Assembly: GCA_947561585.1 (NCBI GenBank)
Contig: CANNZV010000502.1
Span: forward strand, 124,001 to 188,000
DNA length: 64,000 nucleotides
Source: Caprella mutica
Taxonomy: Eukaryota > Arthropoda > Malacostraca > Amphipoda > Caprellidae
Reading direction: 5' to 3'
In this document: positions 12,671 to 24,209 of the stretch, piece by piece
Numbering within the stretch: the first letter of the stretch is position 1
Layout: each line of letters starts with the position of its first letter
Program-made: the position numbers and the translations under genes
Notes under the pieces: model-generated
What the model was told of the DNA's origin: nothing
What the model saw: the letters and a program-made list of their open reading frames with translations, nothing else
Database searches by the model: none

Positions 12671-12919
12671 TGTTTATCTATTTATTTGGTGTCCGCTTTT
12701 ACATGACGGGTATTAAACATGAAGAATGTAACTATGATACGCACGGGAATATATTGGCTTTATATTTAAATTATCCTTTTTTACAATTTTTTAATGTTTT
12801 TTAAAAATATATAGATAAGTAAATTTGATTTTAATTGAATTCATTAAAAGTAACCAAATAACGGGTAATAAATTGGTATTGATGATGACCCGTTATTTTA
12901 ACGGGAAAATACCCTAGTA
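12671..12919 (+). mobile_element. MITE-like repeat ending in CCCGTTATTTTAACGGG, copy 1
   Basis: It matches 28514-28778 in reverse complement from ATTTATTTGGTGTC through GACGGGTATTAAACATGAAG to GGGAAAATACCCTAGTA. The last part is a small palindrome. A fragment lies at 22697-22760. Confidence 0.8.
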
Positions 12920-13161
12920 CAAATAATTAATCAAAATAATTTTTGACACAAAGTTATATAGGTTCTATCCATAATAGTTTAGAGATATTAAAGTTATATA
13001 ATGTGACAACATTCTGACCCACACTGTGTAATTTAATGACTATTTAGAGGGAAATCCTCTAAATTCCTCTCTAAGCTCTTTAGAGGGAAATCCTTACCAG
13101 GATACGGAGAGGGAACAACTTTGGGATTTCTTCAGCTTGGTATTTCCTATAGTTGTTAGTT

Positions 13162-13290
13162 GGGTGAGTTCCGAGTTATGAAAAGAGTCCACAATCTCGA
13201 TCATGTAAGAAAAAAATTAGTAATTATAATTAATATGTTATTTTAATTGATATCAATGATACCTATAGGTAACGTGGATTCTAAATTACC
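13162..13290 (+). mobile_element. Half copy of the palindromic MITE
   Basis: GGGTGAGTTCCGAGTTATG, then CGATCATGTAAGAAAAAAAT-like text and CAATGATACCTATAGGTA are the left half and centre. The right half is not seen. Confidence 0.6.
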
Positions 13291-13440
13291 TAAGGTGGTT
13301 CAATGATATTGTATCCCTTAGAAAATTTTGAACAATCTTATGTTCTTCAATTACTGAAATAAATCACCAAAATATATTAAAACAATATACACGAAGCTGT
13401 TAAGAACATGTACAAATATTGTTTAAGATTTTGAGTGAAT

Positions 13441-13618
13441 CACAATAGCCGATATGACTGAGGAGCCGATAGCAAGTTACAAAAAGATGTTCAGATTTTG
13501 GTAGGAAGGGCCTAGGGACGATTTTTCAGTGTACAGATCTTTATTAGCCAAATCCAATCACTGAATGAACATCTTTCTGTAACTTGTTATCGGTCACTGT
13601 GTCATGTCGGCTATTGTG
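13441..13618. mobile_element. 178-bp hairpin MITE
   Basis: CACAATAGCCGATATGACTG pairs with its near-complement CATGTCGGCTATTGTG. Inside, CCGATAGCAAGTTAC pairs with GTAACTTGTTATCGG and GATGTTCAG with CTGAATGAACATC. Confidence 0.8.
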
Positions 13619-13885
13619 TACTTGCCTAATCTGTTGATATCATTTCTAGCAATTATACTTATATGTATGATAATTTTATCAATTAGAAAAAAATTAATGG
13701 ATAACTTTGAATTTTTGTTCCAAAGAGAGGAAAACTGAAAACAGTTCAAGTTAACTTGATTACGGTGGTACTAACGGACACACAAACAGGTGATACAGTT
13801 ACGAACATACGAACTGACAGGGAGGAGCTGGTGGACTTTCACTTTTTTCTTGTCGTTTCTTTAGCGGCTTGCACTGCCCATGGTT

Positions 13886-14582
13886 GGTATGTGATTGGTA
13901 GGTATGTGATAGGAAGGTATGTGATAGGTAGGAATGTGATAGGTAGGTATGTAATAGGTAGGTATGTGATAGGTAGGAATGTGATATGTGGGTATGTGAT
14001 AGGTGGGTATGTGATAGGAAGGTATGTGATAGGTAGGTATGTGATAGGAAGGTATGTGATAGGTAGGTATGTGATAAGTAGGAATGTAATATGTGGGTAT
14101 GTGATAGGAAGGTATGTGATAGGTAGGTATGTGATAGGAAGGTATGTGATAGGTAGGTATGTGATAGAAAGGTATGTGATAGGTAGGTATGTGATAGGTA
14201 GGTATGTGGTAGGTAGGTATGTGATAGGTAGGTATGTGATAGGAAGGTATGTGATAGGTAGGTATGTGATAGGTAGGTATGTGATAGAAAGGTATGTGAT
14301 AGGTAGGTATGTGATAGGTAGGTATATGATAGGTAGTTATGTGATAGGTAGGTATGTGATAGGAAGGTATGTGATAGGTAGGTATGTGATAGGTAGGAAT
14401 GTGATAGGTAGGTATGTGATAGGTAGGAATGTGATAGGAAGGTATGTGATAGGTAGGTATGTGATAGGAAGGTATGTGATAGGTAGGTATGTGATAGAAA
14501 GGTATGTGATAGGTAGGTATGTGATAGGTAGGTATGTGATAGGTAGGTATGTGATAGGAAGGTATGTGATAGGTAGGTATGT
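13886..14582 (+). repeat. 15-bp minisatellite GTATGTGATAGG(T/A)AG
   Basis: About 46 units of exactly 15 bases. Because 15 is a multiple of three, both strands stay open: plus repeats YVIGR and minus repeats LSHTY. The plus frame starting at 13756 has a short unique lead of no known domain. I read this as a minisatellite, not a gene. Confidence 0.95.
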
Positions 14583-15007
14583 AAGTCCAAAGAAAAAGAT
14601 TGGATGGCGTTCGTTTTGAATGTCATAGCTAGGTAGGTTTAATTATTTATCATATTTACGTATAAATGTATAAAACTGCAGAGAACTGATTTTTTATACT
14701 TTTTATTTGCATCAAATATTTATTGTAAAACAATATGCTTGTACAATCTTTTTCTTCAGCGTCAGATTAGCGTTTCGCACTATTGTTGCACACAGAGTAT
14801 TCCTAACTTCAAAGGTATATGCGAAAATACATACTGAACCAAATTTCATGCGGTTTGCAGAACAACGATCCTACACCTTAGTTTTATTATATTTATTTAT
14901 AAACTAATTCTTTTACCCGAAACCTGGAGAGGACCTTTGAAACTGTTGCTCTGATGACGTCACGGTTCTAATGCATCTTTATATTCATTACCAATTCTAT
15001 ATTTTGT

Positions 15008-16895
15008 AGGTAAAGATAGTATATACAGGTTGTTGGAGGCTTTTTCCAGTACGTTGTATGTAAAGATAGTACAGGTTGTTGGAGGTTATTTCCAGTAGGT
15101 TGTATGTAAAGATAGTACAGGTTGTTGGAGGTTATTTCCAGTAGGTTGTATGTAAAGATAGTACAGGTTGTTGGAGGTTATTTCCAGAAGGTTGTATGTA
15201 AAGATAGTACAGGTTGTTGGAGGTTATTTCCAGTAGGTTGTATGTAAAGATAGTACAGGTTGTTGGAGGTTATTTCCAGAAGGTTGTATGTAAAGATAGT
15301 ACAGGTTGTTGGAGGTTATTTCTAGTAGGTTGTATGTAAAGATAGTACAGGTTGTTGGAGGTTATTTCCAGTAGGTTGTAAGTAAAGATAGTACAGGTTG
15401 TTGGAGGTTATTTCCAGTAGGTTGTATAAGAAGATAGTACAGGTTGTTGGAGGTTATTTCCAGAAGGTTGTAAGTAAAGATAGTACAGGTTGTTGGAGGT
15501 TATTTCCAGAAGGTTGTAAGTAAAGATAGTACAGGTTGTTGGAGGTTATTTCCAGTAGGTTGTATGTAAAGATAGTACAGGTTGTTGGAGGTTATTTCCA
15601 GAAGGTTGTATGTAAAGATAGTACAGGTTGTTGGAGGTTATTTCCAGTAGGTTGTATGTAAAGATAGTACAGGTTGTTGGAGGTTATTTCCAGAAGGTTG
15701 TATGTAAAGATAGTACAGGTTGTTGGAGGTTATTTCTAGTAGGTTGTATGTAAAGATAGTACAGGTTGTTGGAGGTTATTTCCAGTAGGTTGTAAGTAAA
15801 GATAGTACAGGTTGTTGGAGGTTATTTCCAGTAGGTTGTATAAGAAGATAGTACAGGTTGTTGGAGGTTATTTCCAGAAGGTTGTAAGTAAAGATAGTAC
15901 AGGTTGTTGGAGGTTATTTCCAGAAGGTTGTAAGTAAAGATAGTACAGGTTGTTGGAGGTTATTTCCAGTAGGTTGTATGTAAAGATAGTACAGGTTGTT
16001 GGAGGTTATTTCCAGTAGGTTGTAAGTAAAGATAGTACAGGTTGTTGGAGGTTATTTCCAGTAGGTTGTAGGTAAAGATAGTACATGTTGTTGGAGGTTA
16101 TTTCCAGAAGGTTGTAAGTAAAGATAGTACAGGTTGTTGGAGGTTATTTCCAGTACGTTGTATGTAAAGATAGTACAGGTTGTTGGAGGTTATTTCCAGT
16201 AGGTTGTATGTAAAGATAGTACAGGTTGTTGGAGGTTATTTCCAGAAGGTTGTAAGTAAAGATAGTACAGGTTGTTGGAGGTTATTTCCAGTAGGTTGTA
16301 TGTAAAGATAGTACAGGTTGTTGGAGGTTATTTCCAGAAGGTTGTAAGTAAAGATAGTACAGGTTGTTGGAGGTTATTTCCAGAAGGTTGTAAGTAAAGA
16401 TAGTACAGGTTGTTGGAGGTTATTTCCAGTAGGTTGTATGTAAAGATAGTACAGGTTGTTGGAGGTTATTTCCAGTAGGTTGTAAGTAAAGATAGTACAG
16501 GTTGTTGGAGGTTATTTCCAGTAGGTTGTAGGTAAAGATAGTACAGGTTGTTGGAGGTTATTTCCAGTAGGTTGTAGGTAAAGATAGTACAGGTTGTTGG
16601 AGGTTATTTCCAGAAGGTTGTAAGTAAAGATAGTACAGGTTGTTGGAGGTTTTTTCAAGTACGTTGTATGTAAAGATAGTACAGGTTGTTGGAGATTATT
16701 TCCAGAAGGTTGTAAGTAAAGATAGTACAGGTTGTTGGAGGTTATTTCCAGTAGGTTGTATGTAAAGATAGTACAGGTTGTTGGAGGTTATTTCCAGTAG
16801 GTTGTATGTAAAGATAGTACAGGTTGTTGGAGGTTATTTCCAGTAGGTTGTATGTAAAGATAGTACAGGTTGTTGGAGGTTATTTCCAGTAGGTA
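15008..16895 (+). repeat. 46-bp minisatellite, about 41 units
   Basis: The unit contains TGTAAAGATAGTACAGGTTG then TTGGAGGTTATTTCCAG. Variants at fixed positions (CAGTAGG or CAGAAGG; TATG, TAAG or TAGG) mark longer-period structure. The rare variant GTATAAGAAGATAG recurs at 15421 and 15835, exactly nine units apart. Confidence 0.95.
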
Positions 16896-17539
16896 TTTCA
16901 TTCATAGGAAATATCTTAGAAAGGAAGTGAAGGCATTTAATATGTGATGACCTAAAGATATTACAATCATATTAATAATTTTGAATGGCATTTGTATGTA
17001 CAGACTGGGTCAAATATATATATATACTCTAGTAACTAATTTAAATAAATAACTTAAATATTACTAAATAGCTAGACATTTTATCAATAAATAGATAATA
17101 TTTCTTTTAAATGATAGTGAAAGTAAATAAAGTATATTCTTCGTTTTTAAAATTCAGTTTTTACTCTCTTGAACCAAATTTCAATGCATGTTTCTATATT
17201 TTACATTAAAATGATAAATTTTAAATGAATCTGTTATATAATTGTAAAATTTTAAATTCATCTTTTATTTAATTTTTTCTCTATTTCACTCCTTGAATTA
17301 TTTAATTCGTTTCGACGATTTTGTTAACTAACCCGTGACTCACGGATTGAAGATCTAATTAGCGACATGACGCATAATGACATTAATATGACATTATAGC
17401 TTTAATTAATGACGTGAAGAAACAATCGTGCAGGGGTCGAATAGGAAATAATTATTCTGCTTTTGAACTTCTTGTCAGTTAAAAAAAAAATTGCGTTTCG
17501 GCAGAGGTCAGAAAAAAATACTCTTGCTTTTCATTACGG

Positions 17540-18345
17540 GAAAGAATATGTTGATAAAATATCGGTAGACTATTGGAACAATGTTGATAAAATATCGGAA
17601 GATTATTAGGGCAATGTTGGTAAAGTCTCGGAAGAATATTGGGACAATGTTGGTAAAGTCTCGGAAGAATATTGGGGCAATGTTGGTAAAGTCTCGGAAG
17701 AATATTGGGGCAATGTTGGTAAAGTCTCGGAAGAATATTGGGACAATGTTGGTAAAAAATATCGGAGTGTATAGGATGAATATTGGGACAATGTTGGTAT
17801 AATATCGGAGTGTATAGGTAGAATATTGGGACAATGTTGGTAAAATATCGAAAGAATATTGGGACAATGCTGGTATAATAAGGAGTGTATCAGAAGAATA
17901 TTGGGACAATGTTGGTATAATATCGGAGTGTATCGGATGAATATTGGAACAATGTTGATAAAAAATATCGGAGTGTATAGGTAGAATATTGGGACAATGT
18001 TGGTAAAAAATATCGGAGTGTATAGGTAGAATATTGGGACAATGTTGGTAAAAAATATCGGAGTGTATAGGTAGAATATTGGGACAATGTTGGTAAAAAA
18101 TATCGTAGTGTATAGGTAGAATATTGGGACAATGTTGGTAAAAGATATCGGAGTGTATAGGTAGAATATTGGGACAATGTTGGTAAAAAAAATCGGAGTG
18201 TATAGGTAGAATATTGGGACAATGTTGGTAAAAAATTTCGTAGTGTATAGGTAGAATATTGGGACAATGTTGGTAAAAAAAATCGGAGTGTATAGGTTGA
18301 ATATTGGGACAATGTTGATAAAATATCCGAAGAATATTTGGGCAA
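17540..18345 (+). repeat. 33-bp and 45-bp alternating minisatellite
   Basis: The first part has 33-base units with GAATATTGGGGCAATGTTGG and TAAAGTCTCG. The second has 45-base units that add ATCGGAGTGTATAGGTA. Both unit lengths are multiples of three, which explains the frames on both strands. Confidence 0.93.
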
Positions 18346-18821
18346 TGATGAGGGAATATCAGGAATATTTGTCCAGTTTAATAAAATATCTGTAACAGGT
18401 TTTTCACGACTATATTAATCAATTCATAACGGCACTATGGTATGAAGTTATCGTGGGGGGAACCTATAAATCTTCTATACGGCCCACCTTTAACTTTCTC
18501 TCCGTGTATCATATAAACCTATTCTAGATTGAATGAAAAAGAAAACATATTGATATGTATTTTAATTAAAAAGTAACACAAGAAATAATTAATGTTCGTT
18601 AAAATAACAGTATAATATATATATTAATATGATGTTTTGAATAATAAATAATATATTTTCAACTTTATATTTGTGATAAACCAGTGATGTTTTCACGGTA
18701 AATTTTACATGTACCTACAAATAAACCTCTCCGAAGAAACTAGTTAGAAGTTTCTCCTTCCCAGTCGGTAATTGGTATCGGTTTTATAACCAATCGTGTA
18801 TTTTTAACACTAGCGTTAATA

Positions 18822-18980
18822 GGGTAAGTTCCGAGTTATCGGACAGTTCAACATTTTTCGGATTTTATAAGAAAAAAAAAAACATTTTGGTATCCATGAT
18901 ACCAATTGAATTAACTTGTTCAATTGGATACTTTCCTTTTATGTGACCGAAAATATGGAAATGTCCGATAACTAAGTCCG
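18822..18980. mobile_element. Palindromic MITE copy
   Basis: Begins GGGTAAGTTCCGAGTTATCG, has GGTATCCATGATACCAATTG in the middle, and ends TGGAAATGTCCGATAACTAAG-like text. Confidence 0.75.
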
Positions 18981-19234
18981 ACGATGGATTTTTTTTGTCT
19001 TGCTTCCATTTTTTATATATTTATTTAAAATTATTCTTAATAAAATATTTCGGTTTTATGATACAGTTTTAATATGATGATATTTAAATTTTAAGATTAA
19101 AATTGTGCGTATTATTTTGATAAAATAATACCATTGGCTTAGTGTACTAAAATACCTGAATATTTTAAAGTTAATTAGGTCAAAATAAAGAAGGTATATA
19201 ATCTTAGTTTGCAAACTGGAAATTTGGAGGTGAA

Positions 19235-19500
19235 CTAACTGTATCTTCTATTACCCTACTATAACTAAATCTTTTATGGCCCCACCATACCTGTATCTTC
19301 TATTGCCCCACCATAAATTAATCTTCTATGGCCCAACTATAACCTAATCTTCTATTGCCCCACCATAACTTAATCTTCTATGGCCATACCATAACCTAAT
19401 CTTCTATGGCCATACCATAACCTGATCTTCTATGACCCCACCATAACTCAATCTTCTATTGCCCCACCATAATCTTCTATAACCCCACCATACCGTTATC
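19235..19500 (+). repeat. Second tandem array of the TCTTCTATGGCCCCACCATA word
   Basis: About ten units of 24-27 bases, more diverged than the 8.17-kb array, with variants TCTTCTATTGCCCCACC and TATGGCCATACC. Confidence 0.9.
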
Positions 19501-20366
19501 TCTAGATATGTAATTAATCAGAAAGGTGTAAAAGTTGAAACTAGAGCATACATCATTACGCAAATAAAATCCCATTATACCATAAAGCAAATTGAAAGTA
19601 AATCCCCACACAGTCACTCACATCCTCCACTCTTCTGTGCGTCACTGTAGCGGACAAATATTTGTTCTTTTACCAGACCGAAAGGAAATCATTCTAGTGT
19701 GTGTACGCGAATGAGAAGGTTGTCTCCTAGCGATGGTTAGTGAAGTACCTAGTGAGTGAAAACTACAAGACTCTAACTAGGAACCAGTGTCTATATGCAT
19801 TCAATAAAATATATGTTATATTTAAATAAAATTATTAGTTGATTTTTATACGAACAGCTTGAATTTTTTTTTTATATAAAACATTTTCAGTTGTTGCAGA
19901 TGTCACTTTTCTGACTGCTTCTTCAAGTCCCTTGTATTTAATTTCTTTTTGACGTCAACGATATCGTATTTGGTTACGATGCAGACGTTTAAACCCTATG
20001 AATTATATAATAAATAAATTCCACCAAATTAAACGTTTGAAAATGGGATAAACTGAAAAATTAATTTCTCTACCAACAGGCTTCTTCAATTGCAGTATTT
20101 TAAGTTTCGATATTTCTGAACACTGACTAGTATACCTAGTATACCTTAGACTAGTATATTAGTATACCTTAGACTAGTATACCTAGTATACCTTAGACAA
20201 CGATTAAAAGACTTTATAGCACTTACACTGCACTGAACATTTATTAGTAAATAAGAAAGAAAGTAACATGGAACTGTGAAAACCTGTTTGAGAGACAGAC
20301 GATATTAAGTACATCTTCCAAAATGACGAGGTGAGTACGAGAGAAAATCTAGGGTAAAGTGCGATT

Positions 20367-20444
20367 CCCAGGCAACAGGAATTATTCCTGGGATATTAAG
20401 GGATATTCCTTTAATATTCCAGGAAGAAATCCTGGTTGACTGGG
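20367..20444. mobile_element. Short hairpin CCCAGG(C)AACAGGAATT ... CCTGGTTGACTGGG
   Basis: A 78-base foldback with the inner word ATTCCTGGGATATTAAGG. Related hairpins are at 27729-27795 and 31567-31634. Confidence 0.65.
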
Positions 20445-20450
20445 TTATCG

Positions 20451-20680
20451 GACAGTTTCTCATTTCCGATCATATAAAAAAAGTTTAATTTGTAATCTGA
20501 ACTCTTTATTTTTATTGGTATCCATGATACCTGTCAGTTGGTATCCATGATACCTGTCAGTTGGTATTTATGATACCTGTCAGTTGGTATCCATGATACC
20601 TGTCGGTATTACGAATACCAATTGAAAGAGAGTTCAAATTACAAATTATATACTTAAAAATATAAAAATATGAACTCGCA
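20451..20680. mobile_element. Palindromic MITE copy with a tandemly expanded centre
   Basis: The left end GGTTATCGGACAGTTTC is followed by four copies of a 23-base unit, GGTATCCATGATACCTGTCA being its main part, at 20518-20608. The normal element has this central word only once or twice. Confidence 0.7.
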
Positions 20681-20732
20681 GTACTCGGGAAGTGGGTTAA
20701 ATCCCACATGCCGAGTACTGCGAGTGTCCGAA
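20672..20732. repeat. Hairpin CTCGCAGTACTCGG ... CCGAGTACTGCGAG
   Basis: A 14-base perfect stem encloses a loop that itself folds (GTGGG, CCCAC). It is unusually GC-rich for the area. Confidence 0.75.
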
Positions 20733-21291
20733 CTCTTCATCGCACCTTTAAGATTATTTTACTACTGTTTATATTCTTGTTGTGAATTATAGGTACCTAC
20801 GCAAATAATGTTATCCGCATTTTGATTATAAAGGTCATCACGTAGCTTTTATTATGAATAAAAAATTATAACGTGAGCAGAACATTTTGATATTCAAAAA
20901 AATGTTAAATATATATGTTTACATTATTAATATATTATTCTATTGGTTATTATACCACATATTTTTAGTTTATATTTTGATTCAGTATTGGATCATATCC
21001 GGTATTTGAGTTTGACCCAATAAAAAGCATTAATAACTTTCTTTTGTTTTTACTACATTTAAATTTTGTAATAAATAATATTTTATATCGTAAAACAATT
21101 TAACTTTTTAATATCAAATTATGATGTCATTACATTCAATTAATTATAATACAAAAGAGAGCTGTACGTTATTTAAAATTAGCACAATATAATGAAAATA
21201 TATATAAATACTTTAAATATTCGTAATTTCGATTTTAGTTGATATACTTAACTCAGGTTAGGAGATCAACGTACTTAAACTATCAATGTAA

Positions 21292-21437
21292 GGGCCATAT
21301 CACATGGGTAATTTTACGTCGTTTTCAACGCTGCAAAAGCATCTCGAACGTGGATACATATTAATGGGTTTAACAATAATTTCCTTAGAGACAAAAACGC
21401 TGTCAAAACGCTGTGCAAAAGCGCTCGTGTAATCATG
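21292..21437. mobile_element. TIR MITE with AAAAGCGCTCGTGT end, copy 2
   Basis: Starts GGGCCATATCACATGGG, contains TTTTCAACGCTGCAAAAGCA and ends CAAAAGCGCTCGTGTAATCA. It is a diverged copy of the family at 10825 and 34743. Confidence 0.6.
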
Positions 21438-21454
21438 ATTTTATACTTCTTAGA

Positions 21455-21720
21455 TTTTACTCTTTAATGACCAAAAAATAAATAACACTATGTATAAATT
21501 TAGTCCGTATAACCAAATTCTAGCAATAAGAAGCGTAAAAATTAATGTATAGGCTACGCCACATAATAATGACAGATTTTTAACCATCCAAAGTTCTTCT
21601 CAAAGGATGTTTGACTTTATAAAAATAAAGTGAATTTTTTACCATAATTATTCTGTTTTTAAAAGATGTTCTTTCGAAAAAAAACATGTATTGGGCGGTA
21701 AAAGGTTAATAAAGAAGCTA
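21455..21720 (+). repeat. Dispersed repeat pair, copy 1
   Basis: It shares TTCTAGCAATAAGAAGCGTA and CCACATAATAAT with 23935-24200. It ends GGTAAAAGGTTAA and begins near a TTAA. This could reflect a TTAA target, but that is a guess. Confidence 0.65.
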
Positions 21721-21739
21721 TCAATACACGTTTGTATTA

Positions 21740-21743
<4 letters not shown>

Positions 21744-21770
<27 letters not shown>
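21744..21770 (+). repeat. Poly-T run
   Basis: 27 consecutive T. Confidence 0.95.
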
Positions 21771-21774
<4 letters not shown>

Positions 21775-22424
21775 CAGTGGTGCTCCGTACTACCGTCAAG
21801 ATCTTGGAATACAATTCCTAATGAAATATAAATTTGTTTTTACAATAGTTCATATCTAAAATAGAAGTTTTCTGAATTAATGATGTACAAAGTACTAATT
21901 TTCGATCTTTATCGGTTTTGTAGATTTTATTCCGTATTTTTTCTTCAATTGAATTTAATGTGAAAATAGAGTACAGAAAAAATAAATACATGTATTATAG
22001 TATATGGATCAGTTAACATTCATGATATTATTTAATCTTGCGATTTATATTTTCTTTTATTTTGTATTATAGCATTTTAATATATTTTTTAAATTTTGTG
22101 TTCATATCATTCAAGTGCATTTATATTATATGTAACACTATCACGTCACATTTATGACACTATCATGTTCTTAACTATAGGATATAGGTACCTTAGTGGC
22201 TTATAGTAGCTTAATTAGGTCTTGCGTTTTTTACATGTCTATGTGAGGAAGAATTCCGACTCCGCCACTCTATTGTAATGGATTTAGTTGAATAAATAGA
22301 ACATATATTGAATAAATCATTTAAAGAGTTCAAATCAAAATCATATCTTGATAGACTGTCCTATTTGATTTAAATGTATAATTTTTTTAACGCTTACCGT
22401 TCAGATTTAAGCCAATTCTATACT

Positions 22425-22601
22425 AGCAGATAAATCGCTGCGTTTTCACTGCCCAGTAACGCCTCTTTAATTTATCACGGTTAAATGAATGGAAAACTAA
22501 TTTGCAGTCTACACTAGCGTTTTTACCGCCTTCCATTCATTTAACCGTGATTAATTGAAGAGGCGTACAATGGACTGTGAAGACGCGGCGTTTAATCTGC
22601 T
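22425..22601. mobile_element. 177-bp hairpin MITE with about 70-base arms
   Basis: AGCAGATAAATCGCTGCG pairs with the right end CGCGGCGTTTAATCTGCT. TATCACGGTTAAATGAATGG pairs with CCATTCATTTAACCGTGATT. Confidence 0.85.
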
Positions 22602-22696
22602 ATTATGGAATGAGTCTTATAAGAAATGGGATTTTTTTGTGTGATATTTTTAATTGAAAAACTAATTATAATAAAATTCATATTATCATTTTTACA

Positions 22697-22760
22697 TACT
22701 AGTGTATTCCCTCCGTTAAAAATAACTGGTTTTCAATGATATTTATATTGGTATAACTAA
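22697..22760 (-). mobile_element. Fragment of the CCCGTTATTTTAACGGG-ended repeat
   Basis: TACTAGTGTATTCCCTCCGT followed by TAAAAATAACTGGTTTTCA matches the left end of 28514-28778. Confidence 0.65.
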
Positions 22761-22809
22761 ACATGGTCCGTGCCTTCAGATTTAATTATAATTTGATTGT
22801 ACTCTTATC

Positions 22810-23050
22810 ATACACTGAAATAAACACGAGTCAAATTGACTTAAAATTTGAGTTTTCATTTTGTTCCAAAACTGGTTCAACAATATGAGTCAATTTGACT
22901 CATCCAAATATCTAACCCAAAAACAGGATTCATATTGACTCCTAATTCATAGTCAGATTGACTCAGGTAGAGTCAATCAAGAAAAATTTTTGCAAGCCAT
23001 GACTCCAGCGATGAGTCAGGTTGACTCGCAATATTTTCTCGGTGAACACT
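22810..23050 (+). repeat. GAGTCAATTTGACTC-rich repeat, copy 2
   Basis: It aligns in order with 7725-7895 (CGAGTCAAATTGACT, AAAACTGGTTCAA, GAGTCAATTTGACTCATCC) and carries an additional GATGAGTCAGGTTGACTCGC on the right. Confidence 0.85.
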
Positions 23051-23416
23051 AATTAGGTATCTAAGACATGGGAGAGAAAAGCTACTATGGGTTCACTATT
23101 TAAAACAATTACTCAATACAATTAATTGGAACGAGTCAATTAAGTACTTAATTAGATAATCAGCAGGTAAACCAATGACTTTGTCTTATTGCGATGGAAT
23201 AAAGAGAGCAGTTCCATGTTGCGAAACACGGTCTGGAAATGATTCCGGATGAACGATTATCAATCAATATCTTGAAAGTAAATCAGATTATCGTCACATT
23301 GCATCATTTTAATGAGTGTTTCCTAGTTAGAATAGATGATAAGGGAGTATTTGATAAGATATCATCTATCTACGACGGTAGATTATACGATGAAAATACA
23401 ATCTCAATTCATTATA

Positions 23417-23621
23417 CAGGGTGACCCACTAAAAAGTATACCCAAGTTTGAATTAATATAAATATTTTATTTATAAATAAATAATATATTTTGAATAAAG
23501 ACGAATTGTATATTAGATACAAGTAAAAATAACTAAATTTAACTTTAATTTATATTTATTTATAGAAACAATTTATTCATATTATCTCAAAGTTGGGTAC
23601 ACTTTATTGTGGGTCACCCTG
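23417..23621. mobile_element. 205-bp mariner-type MITE with TA duplication
   Basis: Ends CAGGGTGACCCAC and GTGGGTCACCCTG are perfect complements. TA lies on both sides (23415-23416, 23622-23623). The CAGGGTGACCCAC end is of Tc1/mariner style. A second copy is at 29103-29282. Confidence 0.88.
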
Positions 23622-23934
23622 TATATTTAAAACAATTTCGCCGTTGATTTCTGATATAAAATGTATCTAACATTATAATATTTTACGATAAAATTCGACA
23701 AATATTTACCGTAAAGGAAAACAACCGACTATTTTACGTAAACGTTCCGGCGGGGTTATGTTTACGCCCGAAGCGTAGCCACTTTTACTTTCTTTTGTGC
23801 GCCGTTCTGAACAGGGAAGTACATCAGTTCATTGAATGTCTTGTTATTTTTTGCATCAAGAAAGTGTTCCATGCATATGTGAGTGAATACGTTACCAAAT
23901 TGATGACATGTGGTTAAAATGCTGTCAGTGGTTT

Positions 23935-24200
23935 TTTGTTTTTAAACCTTTAAGGCCGAACGTCCTTTTGGGGGGACATTAGAAAAAAACATCAAATTAT
24001 GTATAAATTCATTCCGTATATACATATTCTAGCAATAAGAAGCGTAAAAATAAATGTAGGCTATGCTACATAATAATTTTTAGATTTTGAACCACCAAAA
24101 TTTTTCTTAAGTTCATTTAACTTCATTAAAAAAAGTTATTTCTTAAAAAAGTTATCTACATATAAATTTTTTTTTGTCCTACAACAAAAAGGGATTAAAA
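23935..24200 (+). repeat. Dispersed repeat pair, copy 2
   Basis: It matches 21455-21720 through TTCTAGCAATAAGAAGCGTA and TGCTACATAATAAT. It begins CCTTTAAGGCCGAACG. Confidence 0.65.
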
Positions 24201-24209
24201 TATATCAAA

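Noticed and set aside
13756..14619. 287-codon plus-strand frame and 275-codon minus-strand frame encoding YVIGR and LSHTY repeats
   Set aside because: The 15-base unit is a multiple of three, so every strand stays open by arithmetic. There is no domain, signal or splice context.
15008..16895. Regular repeat with near-constant period that could suggest a CRISPR-like array
   Set aside because: There are no unique spacers; the whole 46-base unit is repeated. It is a minisatellite in a eukaryotic genome.
17508..18345. Repeat-encoded frames on both strands (LSQYSTYTLRY and similar)
   Set aside because: Product of 33- and 45-base tandem units; no independent evidence of coding.
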